NCBI GenBank assembly: GCA_963682175.1
Contig: OY821775.1
Location: 49,882,053 to 49,946,052, forward strand
Source: Triglochin maritima
Taxonomy: Eukaryota > Streptophyta > Magnoliopsida > Alismatales > Juncaginaceae
Direction of reading: 5' to 3'
Length of the DNA stretch: 64,000 nt
Both the position numbers and the translations under genes were made by a program. The notes beneath the pieces are model-generated. The model searched no databases, was not told the DNA's origin, and worked only from the letters and a program-made list of their open reading frames with translations. This document shows positions 1 through 12,200 of this stretch, in pieces. Each line of letters begins with the position of its first letter. The first letter of the stretch is position 1.

Positions 1-529
1 AAATTTATAATTTGACAAAGTAAGCAACATGATGTCCAGGGGATGATGACATAACACAGTACGATAAGATGACACAACATAATAAAACAAATATTATGCT
101 AACTAATTATTTGATAGGATATCACAAAGTAGCACATATATACTACAATGACAAAGATCAATGAGAATATAATATATATTATATGTTGTATAATTTACGT
201 ATAAAAATGTTCAATTTCTCACTATATACGACATATATGTATTTCTTACGTTAATTCTTCCAATAATTGGTTTCTTCACCAACACTATTTGAAAAGTCTA
301 TAATTAACTTAAATACTTGATATCCAGTCCTAAACACACGCTGGCAAGTTATCTTGTTATTTTAGCTTAAACATGTTCAATTAATTATAACACTGTACGG
401 CTGTTTAACACTAATGTATTCACCGTATTGTTCAAGTCTTAAGCAATCGATGACTTAGAAAGCAAATCGTTTATTTTGTCAAAAAAAGCAAACCACAAAT
501 CACGTCGAAGAAAGCCTTACGAAATTGCT
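1..529. other. AT-rich intergenic sequence upstream of the pectinesterase gene
   Basis: No coding frame or RNA gene is recognisable here. The sequence is strongly AT-rich with many short A/T runs. Its right end should contain the pectinesterase promoter. Confidence 0.5.
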
Positions 530-536
530 ATAAATT
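530..536 (+). promoter_or_regulatory. Candidate TATA box of the pectinesterase gene
   Basis: TATAAAT lies 29 bases before the first in-frame ATG (565) and 50 bases before the second (586). Plant transcription usually starts about 30 bases after the TATA box. This site therefore fits translation from the second ATG better, or the 5' leader is extremely short. Confidence 0.35.
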
Positions 537-564
537 GGAGACACATTATATCTGTCATGAAATC

Positions 565-2870
565 ATGAGAGGATCAAGATTTTGCATGTCAAATTTGATC
601 ATTCTAAGTTCAATTATTGTCCTTCTCATTTCAACTTCCTTTTCTTCTTCAAGCTCTATGGATCCGTCGACTGCCGTCCTTATAACAGTTGATCAATCGG
701 GCAACGGGGATTTCACGACGGTTCAAGCGGCAATCGACTCAATCCCCTCAAAGAATAAGGCATTCGTATTCATCTTAATCATGCCTGGGATTTACAGGCA
801 CTACCCATATATACTTTGAGATATGATGATTTTGGTGACTGAGTAATATATAGTGATGGATTTTTATCCGTCGCTAAAGGTGGTTATTAATTTGATTTTA
901 ATTTGCTTCATTTGTATTTTGCAGAGAGAAAATCATCATTCCTGCTGATAAACCCTTCATTACACTAAGTGGAAGAGATTTGGAGAAGACAATAATAACA
1001 TGGAACGAACGTTGGATAGCTATAGATGCAGCTACTGTTAATGTTTATGCCACTGATTTCGTCTGCAGATACTTAACAATAGAGGTACTAATTATTATTA
1101 TTATTATTATTTGAAGTTGGTCTATTCAAGAAGGGGTATCAAGTAATAATCATACTTAACAATCGTGTATGAGTAAATATAGGTATATTCGTGCTTGTGT
1201 ATATCAAATACTGATAACTTGGATTTATGTAGATAAACAATATATTAAAGATGCAAATTAGAGTTAATTTACGTATATTGTCATTAAATTACAAATTGTG
1301 GCTAAGATGTTTTCCTATTTTAGTCAAATCGCGAAGTAGTTATGGATAATGCCTGTAATAAAAGAAGGATATGGATATTGATATTTTCATAACAAAAGCA
1401 GACATGGATAACAAGCGGGATATGATCACATGAATATGGATATTCTCACGTTTCTATTTTAAAATAGATTAAAAAAATACAGTCTACGTTTTCATAATTA
1501 TTAAAATTGGATACTTCTCACGTCTTAAAGTTATAAGATATTAGCTTGGAAAACCATGTGTTTGTGGTGCAACAATATAATCTTAAGACAAAAGTCCAAA
1601 GAATCCGAATTCGACTCTTGACATCTTAAATTAAAAAAAAAACTCACCGATATTCGTTTAATGTTCTTATTAGTTTTAGCTAAAATTTGAAACAATTCTG
1701 TTGCACCTAGAACACATTCGGGTCAAGCGCTCAGGCGATCGCCCTACGATTGATGGCCGACCGAGCAGCGGTTTACGCATGTCGCCTGCTTTCCTACCAA
1801 GACACAATTCTAGCCGAAAGAGGGAGGCATTACTTCAGCAACTGCTACATCGAGGGCGGAACCGATTTCATTTGCGGAAATGGACTCTCTTTTTTCGAAG
1901 TAAGTTCTACCTTGATTTCAAACGTTTAAATTATTTGGTTAGTTGTCGCAATTTTATTTATTTGACAATAAAAGTGATGATATGATTGTGACAACAGTGA
2001 GACATTTTTCTATATGAAATTGTAAGATGTGAAATTTCATCATAATTTCTTAAGAGATTTTCGCAATTCACAAAACCCCGACGTTAAACATATTTTTGAG
2101 ATAAACACAAATTTTGGTGTCAACACTAACCTTTCGTTGCATGTACCGAAATCTACAGAAATGTCACCTTCATTCCATATCGGAAAAAGGCGGTGCAGTC
2201 ACGGCCCAACGGAGGTTCTCCCCAGATCTGAACACAGGTTATAGCTTTTTCCGGTGCAAGATCACCGGAAATGGTAGTGCCATTTTGGGAAGACCATGGG
2301 GAGCCTATTCAAGGACAGTGTTTGCTCTAACGAATATGTCTGATGTGGTTTTGCCTGAAGGATGGGATGACTGGAATGATCCCAACAAACAAAAGTATGA
2401 TTGCGTAACTTCGACTTTTATTTCCAAACTTATAATTTGACACATGCTTAGTGGTCTGTTTTGAATAGCAATATGGATAGAAAAAAGATACAACGTATTC
2501 AAAATTTCAAACTCAATGGGAGAGAAACTAGAATTCTCTGGTGATCTTTACTATCCCAATACCTAAAATTTGAAACCACGTATCCCAAAAAACATAGTTT
2601 GGGCTACACTTTGAGATTTCTGAACATGATTGTATTAAAAAGAAATCTTAGAAATGTTTTTTTTTTGTGTGCTGTAGGACTGTTTTCTATGGACAATACA
2701 AATGCTATGGTCCAGGATCATCCACAGAGGGAAGAGTTTCGTGGGCACGTGAGCTCACAGATGAAGAGGTTCTACCATTCATAAGCCAAGACATGATTGA
2801 TGGCAAAGACTGGCTCAGACCAGTTCCAACCAAGTTTGTCAAACCTTCATCTGTGTTCCCCTCAAAATAA
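565..2870 (+). CDS. Pectinesterase (pectin methylesterase), no pro-region
   Basis: Five exons (565-797, 925-1084, 1711-1899, 2159-2394, 2678-2870) join into 336 codons. The family removes methyl esters from homogalacturonan in the cell wall. A hydrophobic signal peptide covers residues 1 to about 30 ([16 protein letters not shown] core), after which the catalytic domain starts directly, so there is no inhibitor-like pro-region. Family motifs appear in order: GIYREK, QAIALR (near 139), YQDTI (161-165), DFICG (183-187, usually DFIFG) and [10 protein letters not shown] (near 237). The two catalytic aspartates (about 162 and 183) and the arginine (about 239) are present. Intron 1 starts with GC rather than GT. 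The start could be ATG 565 or 586. The gene looks intact, and the family call is firm. Confidence 0.9.
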
Positions 2871-3320
2871 CAACTTAAGACTAATCACATATGTATATTT
2901 GGATGTGTGGATACTGAATGTTGGCATGCTGATTCATGTAAATATTCAAGAGAAATTAATAACAATGGCTTTATGTCTACATGCATCTTGAAAATACATT
3001 GTGTGAACCAGTGTATCGACTGGTATTGAGACCCAAGTACAGTCTGATTTGATCGGTACCAACTCGGGACGATATCTCAAGTAGGTAAAAATGAAGCTTA
3101 TGGAGCAACCAAGGAAGATTACGGGCTAAATTTAAAAAAAGAGGCAAATGGCAAATTAATCATCTGAACATAAAACATTAGATAGTTAAAAATGCTAAAT
3201 TGCATGATTTTATACCAGTTGCACTTCATGATACTAGACATCATTTTGTCATCATAATTACAAGCAATTTTTACAATAAAGACAACGTAAGAATTAACTT
3301 ATCTATTAGAGTTTGCAAGT
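2871..3320. other. Intergenic spacer between two convergent genes
   Basis: This spacer separates the pectinesterase stop codon from the stop codon of the oppositely oriented MKK3 gene. It should hold both 3' untranslated regions and polyadenylation signals. I see no other gene in it. Confidence 0.6.
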
Positions 3321-6300
3321 CTACTGTTGCTGATCTATATAAAGTTCTTGTTTTGCAATTGAAAAGCAACCAATGGAATTCCCAGTTTCGATGATGAATT
3401 GCTCGCGAAAAATCCCAACTCTTTTCTCATTGATATCGATAGAGAGTTCTTGGAAATTAGGCATACCTTCTGCTTGTACGCCGTTTCCGCATATTAGAAA
3501 GTGGTTTCCTATGATGAAGGATCCAGAAACTCGGATGGCGACTCCATCTTGGCCATGGGCACGACATTGAAGCTTCTCAGCGACATGTACGAGCTTCTCA
3601 TGTGGTCTGTTTCCCGCCAAAGTACTCCTTATTTTTGACAAAGTTGTGAATATATCATTCGGGCCTGTTGAGATGTTCTTTGAGAAGCTGCCACATCAAA
3701 ATATAGGACGATGAACACGAAAAGCTCATGGTAGTGTTCTTGGAGATTGCAGCCAAAATAGTAACATAAGAAAACCCAAGACAAATATCATCAACAAATT
3801 ATTCAGATAAACATGGAAACCATGTCATTTTCAATTCAAAATCGTTAAGGTTCCTACATTATTGATGAGGTGAATAGTTGTGGTAAACAAACTCCTAAGA
3901 AATCTCCGAATTTCGAGGAATTAGAGACTTCTTTGGAGTGAATCATCATCTTTCATCAGAGAATGAGTTTAAAAACCTATGAATTGCTGTTATTTATTCC
4001 AGTTTAGATGGTTAAGCATGTATTGTGTGAAGTGTGACTGTTTGAGAACATGTGCCTGTTTTAACCGGTGAAACTCTAAGAAGTAATGATGTTAATCTAT
4101 GTTTACAGCCTAAGGTGCAATACAAGTATATAAAGATGAAAAGTCAAAATGTGAAAATATTTTCTATCAAGGGGTGGGGTGAAAGAAATATGTTCTAAAA
4201 GTTTTACTTTTATATGTCAATTATTATAAATTGAATGTGCAAATATTTTGTTCATTGATTGTGGTATTCGTCTTTTGGAATGTTAAGGAAGAGACACTTG
4301 GTCCTTAACCGTAGAACGTTAAAAGATAATGGTTTACATAAATCAAAAGTTATTCATAATCATGGTAATTAACATGGAACATTAATTACCGAGATAAGAT
4401 TGTCGTGTTGGTCATCGATTGTTGTAGCTCTACAAATAATTGACGACACAAGTATATAAAAGAGGAAAATATTACTTTTATATATTGAATAGACCTAACA
4501 AGTAAAACATTATAGAATTGTGTTTCGTGTCATTAATGTTTTACTATGTCTTGGATCCTAAGATATGAGACTTATATCTTTTCACCCAAGAAGTGCTTAA
4601 TTTGATTATTGTCAAAAGTTATCAATGAGTATAGTGATAAAGACAATAGTTGGTTGAACATGACTTGTGCTGGAAAAGATAGCTAGTCAAACGATTATCG
4701 TTGTCCCTCTTAATTGAGTGATGATATTAGTACGCTCATTGATAAAGTAAATTATAATGTGCACAATGTAACTTGAGTTAAGTTACATAGTTATAATTAG
4801 CTTAAAGAGATCAAGAAATGAATATTATACAAAGGTGACACATTTCTACTTTGTATATATTATTAATATCATGAGGCAAGAGACGGATACAAGTGGTGCA
4901 CTTACATCACTAAATGGATTGTGTTTTGGTTCGGGTGAAAGAAAGACATTTATGCTAATTGGGTAACTATAATGTGTAGCTAGATACCGCTTATAGTTTG
5001 AGATATTAAATGTTTAATATCGCTGTCAATTTAGCTTAGATCCTCCTATAGGTCACACCAAAAAACTGGAAAACAAGAAACTTGATTTTGGGTTCATATG
5101 ATGTATCGGATTTCATGTGAAAAATGGACGCATGTGGTAAACGAATAAAATCAATATGTCATGAGAATTGACATTATTAGAATCATAATAAATTCATATG
5201 AGGTGTGTATATTATGGGGTGTAATAATTTAATATTACATAAGATAATATATTACATAAGATATGAATTTGCTAAAAACCCCAAAAGATCAAATTTTGTT
5301 GGAAATAAATCTAAATTTTGACAAAGCCAAAATCGGGGTCAAACACGGTGAACCGTTCAGGGTTCGGTCGACCGGGGAATCTTCGGGTCGGTCCGAATGG
5401 GGAACGGGTAAGCACAATTTGTTAACCGAAATTGTCTATAGTGTCTGGACAATCGGGTTCGGTTAACCGAGTGTGAACGGTCAACCGAGAAAAAGTATTT
5501 TCGGTAGACCGAATGTGACACGGTCATCCGATGACTATACTCCACGAGAAATTTTGGTGAGTCATCGGTAGACCGAAAAGAAGACGTGGTTCGTCCAAAT
5601 TCTTACAGAGAATTTTTCTCATGCGGATTCGGACGACCGTTTAGCTAACGGTGCACCAAACACGTGTTAAAACCGAATGATTCGGTTAACCGAGAAAATT
5701 TCTCGGTCAACCGGACAGTGCGATTTCTGCCTGAATTATTAAGAAATTAATTAGATCATTAATGGATTAATTCCAGATTTAATTAAAACGTTTTAGAAGA
5801 TGCTTATGTGGCAATTAGAGATTAATTTTAGGAGAGAATAAGCAAGAGATCATGACTAAGAAATAGTTATTGATAATGATGTTTCGGGAGATTATAAAAA
5901 CACTCATCCTCCTATTTGTTTATGTTAATGCAAAAAATTCTTTCTCTCATTAATCTCTCCCTTAATCACCACGAAAATCTCTTAGTAATTTTGAGTTTAG
6001 GAGATAGAAATCTCAGGAGCTCAAAGAGGGGTTATTAGCTAGATTCTAAGCCTTATTAGAGATTGATTGGCTAGCTCATTTCTCTCAAATCTTGTTTAGA
6101 ATTTGGTGGACACTTAGAAGCGAATCGGCGGACGATTCAACGGGTAACGTGACTCCGGATCTTCGAAAGGTTTTAAAGAACCTTTGAGTATGATTCTCTC
6201 TTTGTGGTTTAGTTTAATATATGTAGGATTGCATGATATTAGAATAAACACAAAGTAATGTACATAAAATTGTTGAAAATATGAAATCGATCTTGTATGT

Positions 6301-8916
6301 TGTATTAATTTTTTTAAAATATATACATACATAGGAACACGAAATCCTTCATGGGGTACCTCAAGGTCGAGTTTTCGTTATAAAATGTCTTCATGTCGTG
6401 CCAAAGCTCATCTCGCCCATCAAAAAGTAGGTAGTAATGTACAGTCAACATCTGCAGCAAAATGCAAGAAAGCAAGTTGAGAGCAAGAAATATTGATAGT
6501 AACATAGTGACATGCCATCATTATTGCAAGCAATTGGGTGACATCTAGAACTCACATCGGCCAGATCTTTCAATCTCTGTGTGGGATCAAAAATACCACG
6601 TACATATGCAGCCAAATCGACAGTTGTGTTCTCATACTTCTTGATAAAAGGATGTGAAATAAGCTGCATAAAGTTCTCAAAGATCAGCGAAGTGATCAAA
6701 CTACATTAGAAAGAAAAATAAGTTAACCCGTAAAATGTATTTTATTTAAGTTAACTTTAATAAAAAATTAAGTTTCGATTAAAATGATTTTAATCGAAAA
6801 TCAACATATAAGGTTAGGAATAATACAGCTTTTATTTTAATCGAAAATCAACATATAAGATTAGGAATAATACAACTTTTACTCGTGATAAAAGCATAAA
6901 ACAACACAGGAAATAAACCACTGACCCTTTAAGCTACCTGATCAGCTGTTGGTCTTGCTTCTGCATCCTTCTTAAGACAAGCATCGATGAATGAGCAGAA
7001 CTCGGGAGAGAATTTCTCAGTAGGGGGTGATGGTGATGGATCATCCAAGATCTGTCGCAACATACATAAGACCAGCTATGAAAAAAAGAGAACAGCAAGT
7101 TCTTCAAGCGAAGCCTTCTTATCTCGAAAGAAAGTACAAGTGACATCTGGGAGAAATTCTCAACGATTTAAAAGAATGGGGAAATTTTGTTGCCATGACT
7201 TGCCTGCAACATGAGATTAACAGGTCCTTCACTTGCCGTGTATGGAAACTCGCCAGTGCCACATTCAAGTAGTGCCAAACCAAGACTCCAGATATCAGCA
7301 GGATAAGAATAGTTGTCGTTTCGAATTCTTTCAGGTGACATGTAAGTGACCGTCCCAACAAAAGTAGCACACTGGTTGACAATATTTGTGAATCTTTCAA
7401 GTCACAACATTGCTCGAAACAACATGAGATACTTAATACAAGTTACTTTTATAACATGAACCTTCATAACTACGTAGTAACTTACCATAGCAACGGTGTT
7501 TTCTAAACCAGCACTTATACCAAAATCAGTAATTTTTGGTTCTCCCTTTAGGTTTATAAGCAAATTTGCTGGCTTTATGTCCCTATGAACCAAATGTCTC
7601 ACTCCATGCAAGTAACTTAGACCCTTCAGAAGAGAAATGATATATAACACATATTTATTAGACTGAAAATTTTAAATCACATCAAATTACATGATATGCA
7701 AAAGACATATTTAATTAATTCTTACGTTCAAAAGTTTTTGAACCATACATGCAAGAATTGGCTCAGGAATGATCTTCTGAACACGCAGGAGATCTAGAAG
7801 TGAACCTCCGTCCATGTACTCCAATGCTATGCTGATTTGACCGGAATCCGGGGTATAAAAGGCCCCGTGGAATTCCACTAGACCCTCATAGCAAGGAGCT
7901 TCGCACAATGTTCTTATCTCATTAAGCAGTTGCTGCCTTTTTTCCTTACACATCAGGAAATATTCACATAAGGAAAAATCACTGTTTCTATAAAGAGCTG
8001 TAATACACCTACAAAGTGTTCTCTGGAAATTTTATTTAAGCAACAAGACTGACCTTTTCGAAAATGTTGATCTTCTTAAGGGCTAAAATTCGATGGAGGG
8101 GTATTTGAATTGCCCTCTGAACGATGCTGCTGGCACCACAGCCTATGGCTCCAAAAACATGCATCTCACGAGAAGCACATTGGTACATCTTTTCTCCTGA
8201 ATCAAACTCATATGCTGGCCCATTGATACGTTTTTGCAGGCCAAGCTCATTGATATTGTATAGCCCACACGACTGACTTAACAAATTGACCGTTCCGCCA
8301 TCGGATACCTTTGATAATTATACCAAAAAAATAAAATACTAAACTAAGAATATCAAAAAAAAACATGCATGATGCAAATGTACTTCAAAACAATGATTTG
8401 TCAGATATCTATATGTTCTATTACTAGATATGATATAATAGTTGGAGCATATCTTTGTCTATGATTCAACCAAAAAACATTGGCGGGGTCTCCAATAGCG
8501 AATAAAGATAGTGGGATAGTCTGAGTGTCATTACACGAAGGAACTTAAAATTGCCAGAAGGGGGAAAGATGTATTCGAAAAAATATAAATTGTAAAAAAG
8601 TACATTACAAAAACATTCTAATAATGGATATAATCTCAACCAAAAATTCAGCCTGCACACTTGAACATCATAGAACGCAAAATAGATTTTAGTGGGTAAC
8701 TTTTTATTTGATTGCATGATATGTGGATATGGAGATGATTTTTGTTTAAACGGCCAGAGCATATTGCATTTTTTTATCTTAGATCAAAGATGCGTAGACT
8801 TTAGTGAGATTTACCATATAAGAGTCGCCACTGTCGATTGATATCCCTATCGGTAGCCCCTTGTCAACATCAAACAAGGGTACAAGCTTTTTCTTGAGTT
8901 CCTCGAGACCAGCCAT
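3321..8916 (-). CDS. MKK3: Mitogen-activated protein kinase kinase 3 (kinase plus NTF2-like domain)
   Basis: Nine exons on the minus strand (8916-8815, 8308-8054, 7944-7726, 7623-7486, 7371-7204, 7051-6938, 6663-6556, 6451-6360, 3687-3321) keep frame across every junction and give 520 residues, the usual length of plant MKK3. The kinase domain shows GAIGCGASS (87-95), the lysine in ALKKI (112), HRDIKPAN (D207), DFG (D225) and the plant MAPKK activation loop S229-x5-T235. From residue 369 an NTF2-like domain follows, the hallmark of the MKK3 class. It is split by a 2.67-kb intron, so its last 122 residues lie far from the rest. MKK3 phosphorylates MAP kinases in stress, hormone and dormancy signalling. 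The intron after exon 5 starts with GC in a strong context (CAG/GCAAGT). No frame break is seen. Confidence 0.95.
3688..6359 (-). repeat. Enlarged MKK3 intron 8 with probable repeat insertion
   Basis: This 2672-bp intron is far longer than the other MKK3 introns (roughly 100-500 bp). It has no coding frame. From about 5340 to 5720 it holds an array of imperfect palindromes of the form CGGTnnACCG (for example CGGTCAACCG, CGGTAGACCG, GGTTAACCGA), and around 6110-6190 there are GC-richer blocks such as GGATCTTCGAAAGG. The pattern suggests an old LTR-like insertion. I could not fix its ends or find a target-site duplication. Confidence 0.5.
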
Positions 8917-9871
8917 TTTGACGTAGAAACTGTCTTCTTAAAGGAAAGTGCAGGTCATTTTATCATCTGTGTAAAATCAAACTTTGTTAATAGGTGTAAC
9001 CTGTGATGGATGGTAAGAGTTATTTAGCATTTAATAAACTTAGATAACGTATTCCAAACAAATATGCCTTAAGAGTTAAGATTCATAATTCACTTAAAAA
9101 GCTATAAGTTGCATCATTGGGAGCTAATTTTCCAAAATTTGATTTGCAGAATCCAGATCAATTGTCATTTGAAAATTAATTTTCAATTTTTACATCTAGA
9201 ACAACAAAAATCATATTAAGTGACTTAAATCTATAATTAAGTGCTTGAGAATGATGTGAGGACATATTTGACTCCTGGAAATCAAAATTAGTTCGGAGAT
9301 GAGTACCAGATGCAGAACAATCAAATGCACCATACACACAAAGGCAGACCTCCAAAACCATTCTGGATTCAATCCACTATTTCTAAGTATAAAACCAAAA
9401 AAAACACACAAAATGAACAGAATAACAGGGACGGACAAGAGTTTTATAATTGATAATACTGTAAACATGATAATTAAGAGCACTTAATCATCAAAATAAA
9501 TTAACACATAGAAGAATCAGAGGAGCTAGATACATGCACACAAAAAAGGGAGCATGGAATTCAATATCTCAATGTAGATCAGAGAGAAGTCATAACATAT
9601 AATACTTTCTGATACAGTACAATTTGGTTTGTACTTCGAAATTAAATGGTTCAGTCCAGTTGGATCATATTGTAATGACATCATTACAAGGGAAATTGAT
9701 TTGTAAAAGCTGATTTTTTCCCCATAATGTAAGCAAAACAAGGCAATATAACAAAAAAAACTGATAACTAAAATTAAAGCACACCAACCATTTGCGCAAA
9801 ATAAATAAATAAATTAGGAGGAGGAAACTATCAAAGATTACACAGTAAAACCTAAATAAAAGTTAGAAATT

Positions 9872-10333
9872 TAGCACATGGTAAAAGGAATTGCTGAAAT
9901 TATGAGGGGAAAGAAATGACTAGCCAGATTTGCTGCAGAGTAAAGGTAAATTTACAAAATAGGGACATAACCCACTTCCATAACTTCATCATGGAAGATT
10001 ATGATTAATTATACCCAACACTAAAATTAACTCCTTCAACCATATGCCTATGAATTTAGCAATTGAAGGGAAATTGATTACAAGGGATATATAACTTTGT
10101 TAACCTGTATCTTTTATAGGAATTTAGCACATGGTAAATTTAGCACATGGTAAAAGGAATTGCTGAAATTATGAGGGGAAAGAAATGACTAGCCAGATTT
10201 GCTGCAGAGTAAAGGTAAATTTACAAAATAGGGACATAACCCACTCCCATAACTTCATCATGGAAGATTATGATTAATTATACCCAACACTAAAATTAAC
10301 TCCTTCAACCATATGCCTATGAATTTAGCAATT
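9872..10333. repeat. Tandem duplication, 269-bp period
   Basis: Bases 9872-10064 recur at 10141-10333 with almost perfect identity (one clear difference, CTTCCAT versus CTCCCAT). The intervening bases are unique. The right copy runs straight into the poly-C tract. Confidence 0.9.
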
Positions 10334-10338
10334 CAACT

Positions 10339-10379
10339 CCCCCCCCCCCCCCCCCCCCCCCCCCCCACACACACACACA
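10339..10379. repeat. C28 homopolymer followed by an AC microsatellite
   Basis: Twenty-eight consecutive cytosines (10339-10366) are followed by ACACAC repeats. On the minus strand, in the sense direction of MKK3, this is G28 and could form G-quadruplexes. The exact length may be affected by sequencing error. Confidence 0.9.
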
Positions 10380-10699
10380 ACACACAAAAAGAACAAATGG
10401 GTAAGCAACCAAAGGACGATCCAACTGCCCCAAGGTGCGATTTTGATCACAACCACCTTCCAAAAACCGATAATAATCAAATGGGTGTGAACCAAAAATC
10501 TCAAATTCGTGGAGATTCGAAAACACTGTTCATAAAACACCGAACCTTTAATCATATCTCCAAATTATCCACCACAGAAGGAAAATTCAAGAGTGATCCA
10601 CGAATTTGGAAAGCTTCAGGTGAGGAAATTTCGAACTGATAATAATCGTATTTACGAACCTGTGGATGATCACTTTTTTGCTCTCAACTTCCAAGCAGA

Positions 10700-11915
10700 A
10701 ATAAATAATAAATTTCGATTTTTTTTGTTATAAGATCTGGACTATGTGGGACTAGTGGAAGGACTATACGAGTGTGACGTGTATTCGGATCCTGATTATG
10801 ACCCGGTTAGGTTCTTAGTGATCTACCTAATTCCCTACGCACTTGTGTTTATATGAATTTCTGATCTCAAGTTGACAAGTTTACACCACAAGGTTAAATT
10901 GTCAAAAGTTATATATTTTTCCATCTTTGTCGTATCTGTACATTTTAAAATTGTAATAGTACATTAAGATTAATTTTATTGTTTATCTAGAATATATATA
11001 ATGTGCAAAATTAATATTCATGAAGTATACGAATATGTTTTGTTAATTTTCTTACCCTTTTATAATTTTATGAGATTTTAGCATCTAAAAGTTATACGAA
11101 GTAAGAAAATTCACGTAAAATATTCTTATACTTTCTTCATGTCGAGATGTGTTTTTCTCCTTTCTAGTACGAAAATGTTTATATCATGTAGTCGAGATGT
11201 TTTTTTTTTTTTGGTGTCGTTTGGAAATCAGAGTTGTGTTGTGTTTATACTATAATCAACAACCTGCTTCCTATTCTTTGCTGTAATTTGTACCTGGCTA
11301 ATGTGCTCACATTTGCAATTTAATAAATAAAATTTAATCTTCCTATAAAAGATACAGGTTAACAAACTCTAAAAAATTGATTTTTTTTTAATCTTTAGAT
11401 ACTCCATGTACAAATGTTCTAATCTAGGATGCTCTTATCTCTCGCTCCACTTGCCTGAGTATGTTCAGATCATTCTATTTATAGTTTTCTTATTAGTTTT
11501 TGTTTTTGTTTTGTTTTGTTTTGTTGAGAACAATAGCAATACCATAGTCAGTTAAGAAATATGTTATTTCATTGACATGTCCAGCTTGTAACATTCCAAG
11601 TACTTCCAAAATTCAACTCCTAATCATATACATAATCATGATGAGTATCATTGCTTACTCCAAACTAATTTAGTCTTGGAAAAAAAACCCAGAATTTTAA
11701 AATGCCAAAGTGCCGGTTCTTCAACACGAAACACAACTCTGGAACACCAAAGTTCAACAAGTAATTTCTATGATCGTTATTTCAGTCTAAGTTTGTTAGC
11801 TTCATATATATATTTTTCCAAACAAATCATTTCTATATATTAATATTACATTAATACTCGAAGCTTAAAGAAGTAGCTTGACTCTGCAGTTACAACACAT
11901 GATACAAAAACACCA
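10700..11915. other. AT-rich intergenic sequence
   Basis: No gene is recognised. It contains a TTTTG microsatellite near 11497-11524. A short segment at 11340-11365 is the inverted copy of bases around 10098-10122, a possible remnant of an inverted-repeat element. Confidence 0.4.
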
Positions 11916-12200
11916 CTAAACAATCTTTCCCATCCTTGTAAGAACCTGAGCTTGAGGTGACTCCGGATCACCTCTAATTCTAACCTCAGCTATGGACAAT
12001 GCCTCATCCACTCCATCCACGTACTCATTCTCACCTTCGCCGGCCAATGCGCCTTGCCAACCACCACCGTAATACGACTGCACTCCGATCGCTTGATGAA
12101 TTTGTCGTTGCGCGTGCTGTCGCCGTTGTCGTTGCCCACTATTGGAGAGCCAGACCAACCAACATAATCGACCTCCTCGAGTGTTTTCTTCAAAATACAA
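11916..12200 (-). other. Unidentified open frame, possible exon of an unknown gene
   Basis: Two overlapping minus-strand frames stay open here and I recognise neither. One ends in an acidic, low-complexity tail with a normal stop at 11916. The other, from 12193, reads a plausible polar peptide up to AAG/GTGAGA at about 12031, which could be a splice donor. Base composition is GC-richer than the surroundings, as expected for coding DNA. A second minus-strand frame (12668-12865) might belong to the same gene. It could also be a decayed gene. Confidence 0.25.

Larger units (their letters stand above)
8917..10700 (-). other. MKK3 upstream region, possible 5' UTR intron
   Basis: No protein-coding signal is seen. 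Read on the minus strand, CACAG/GTTCGT near 10660 could be a donor and TTTAAG near 8940 an acceptor. That would make most of this stretch an intron in the MKK3 leader. It includes a tandem duplication and a C28 tract, listed separately. Transcript data would be needed to confirm the intron. Confidence 0.35.

Noticed and set aside
10313..10639. Open frames through the poly-C tract (poly-Pro / poly-Gly peptides)
   Set aside because: They exist only because a homopolymer has no stop codons; no family signature or splice context.
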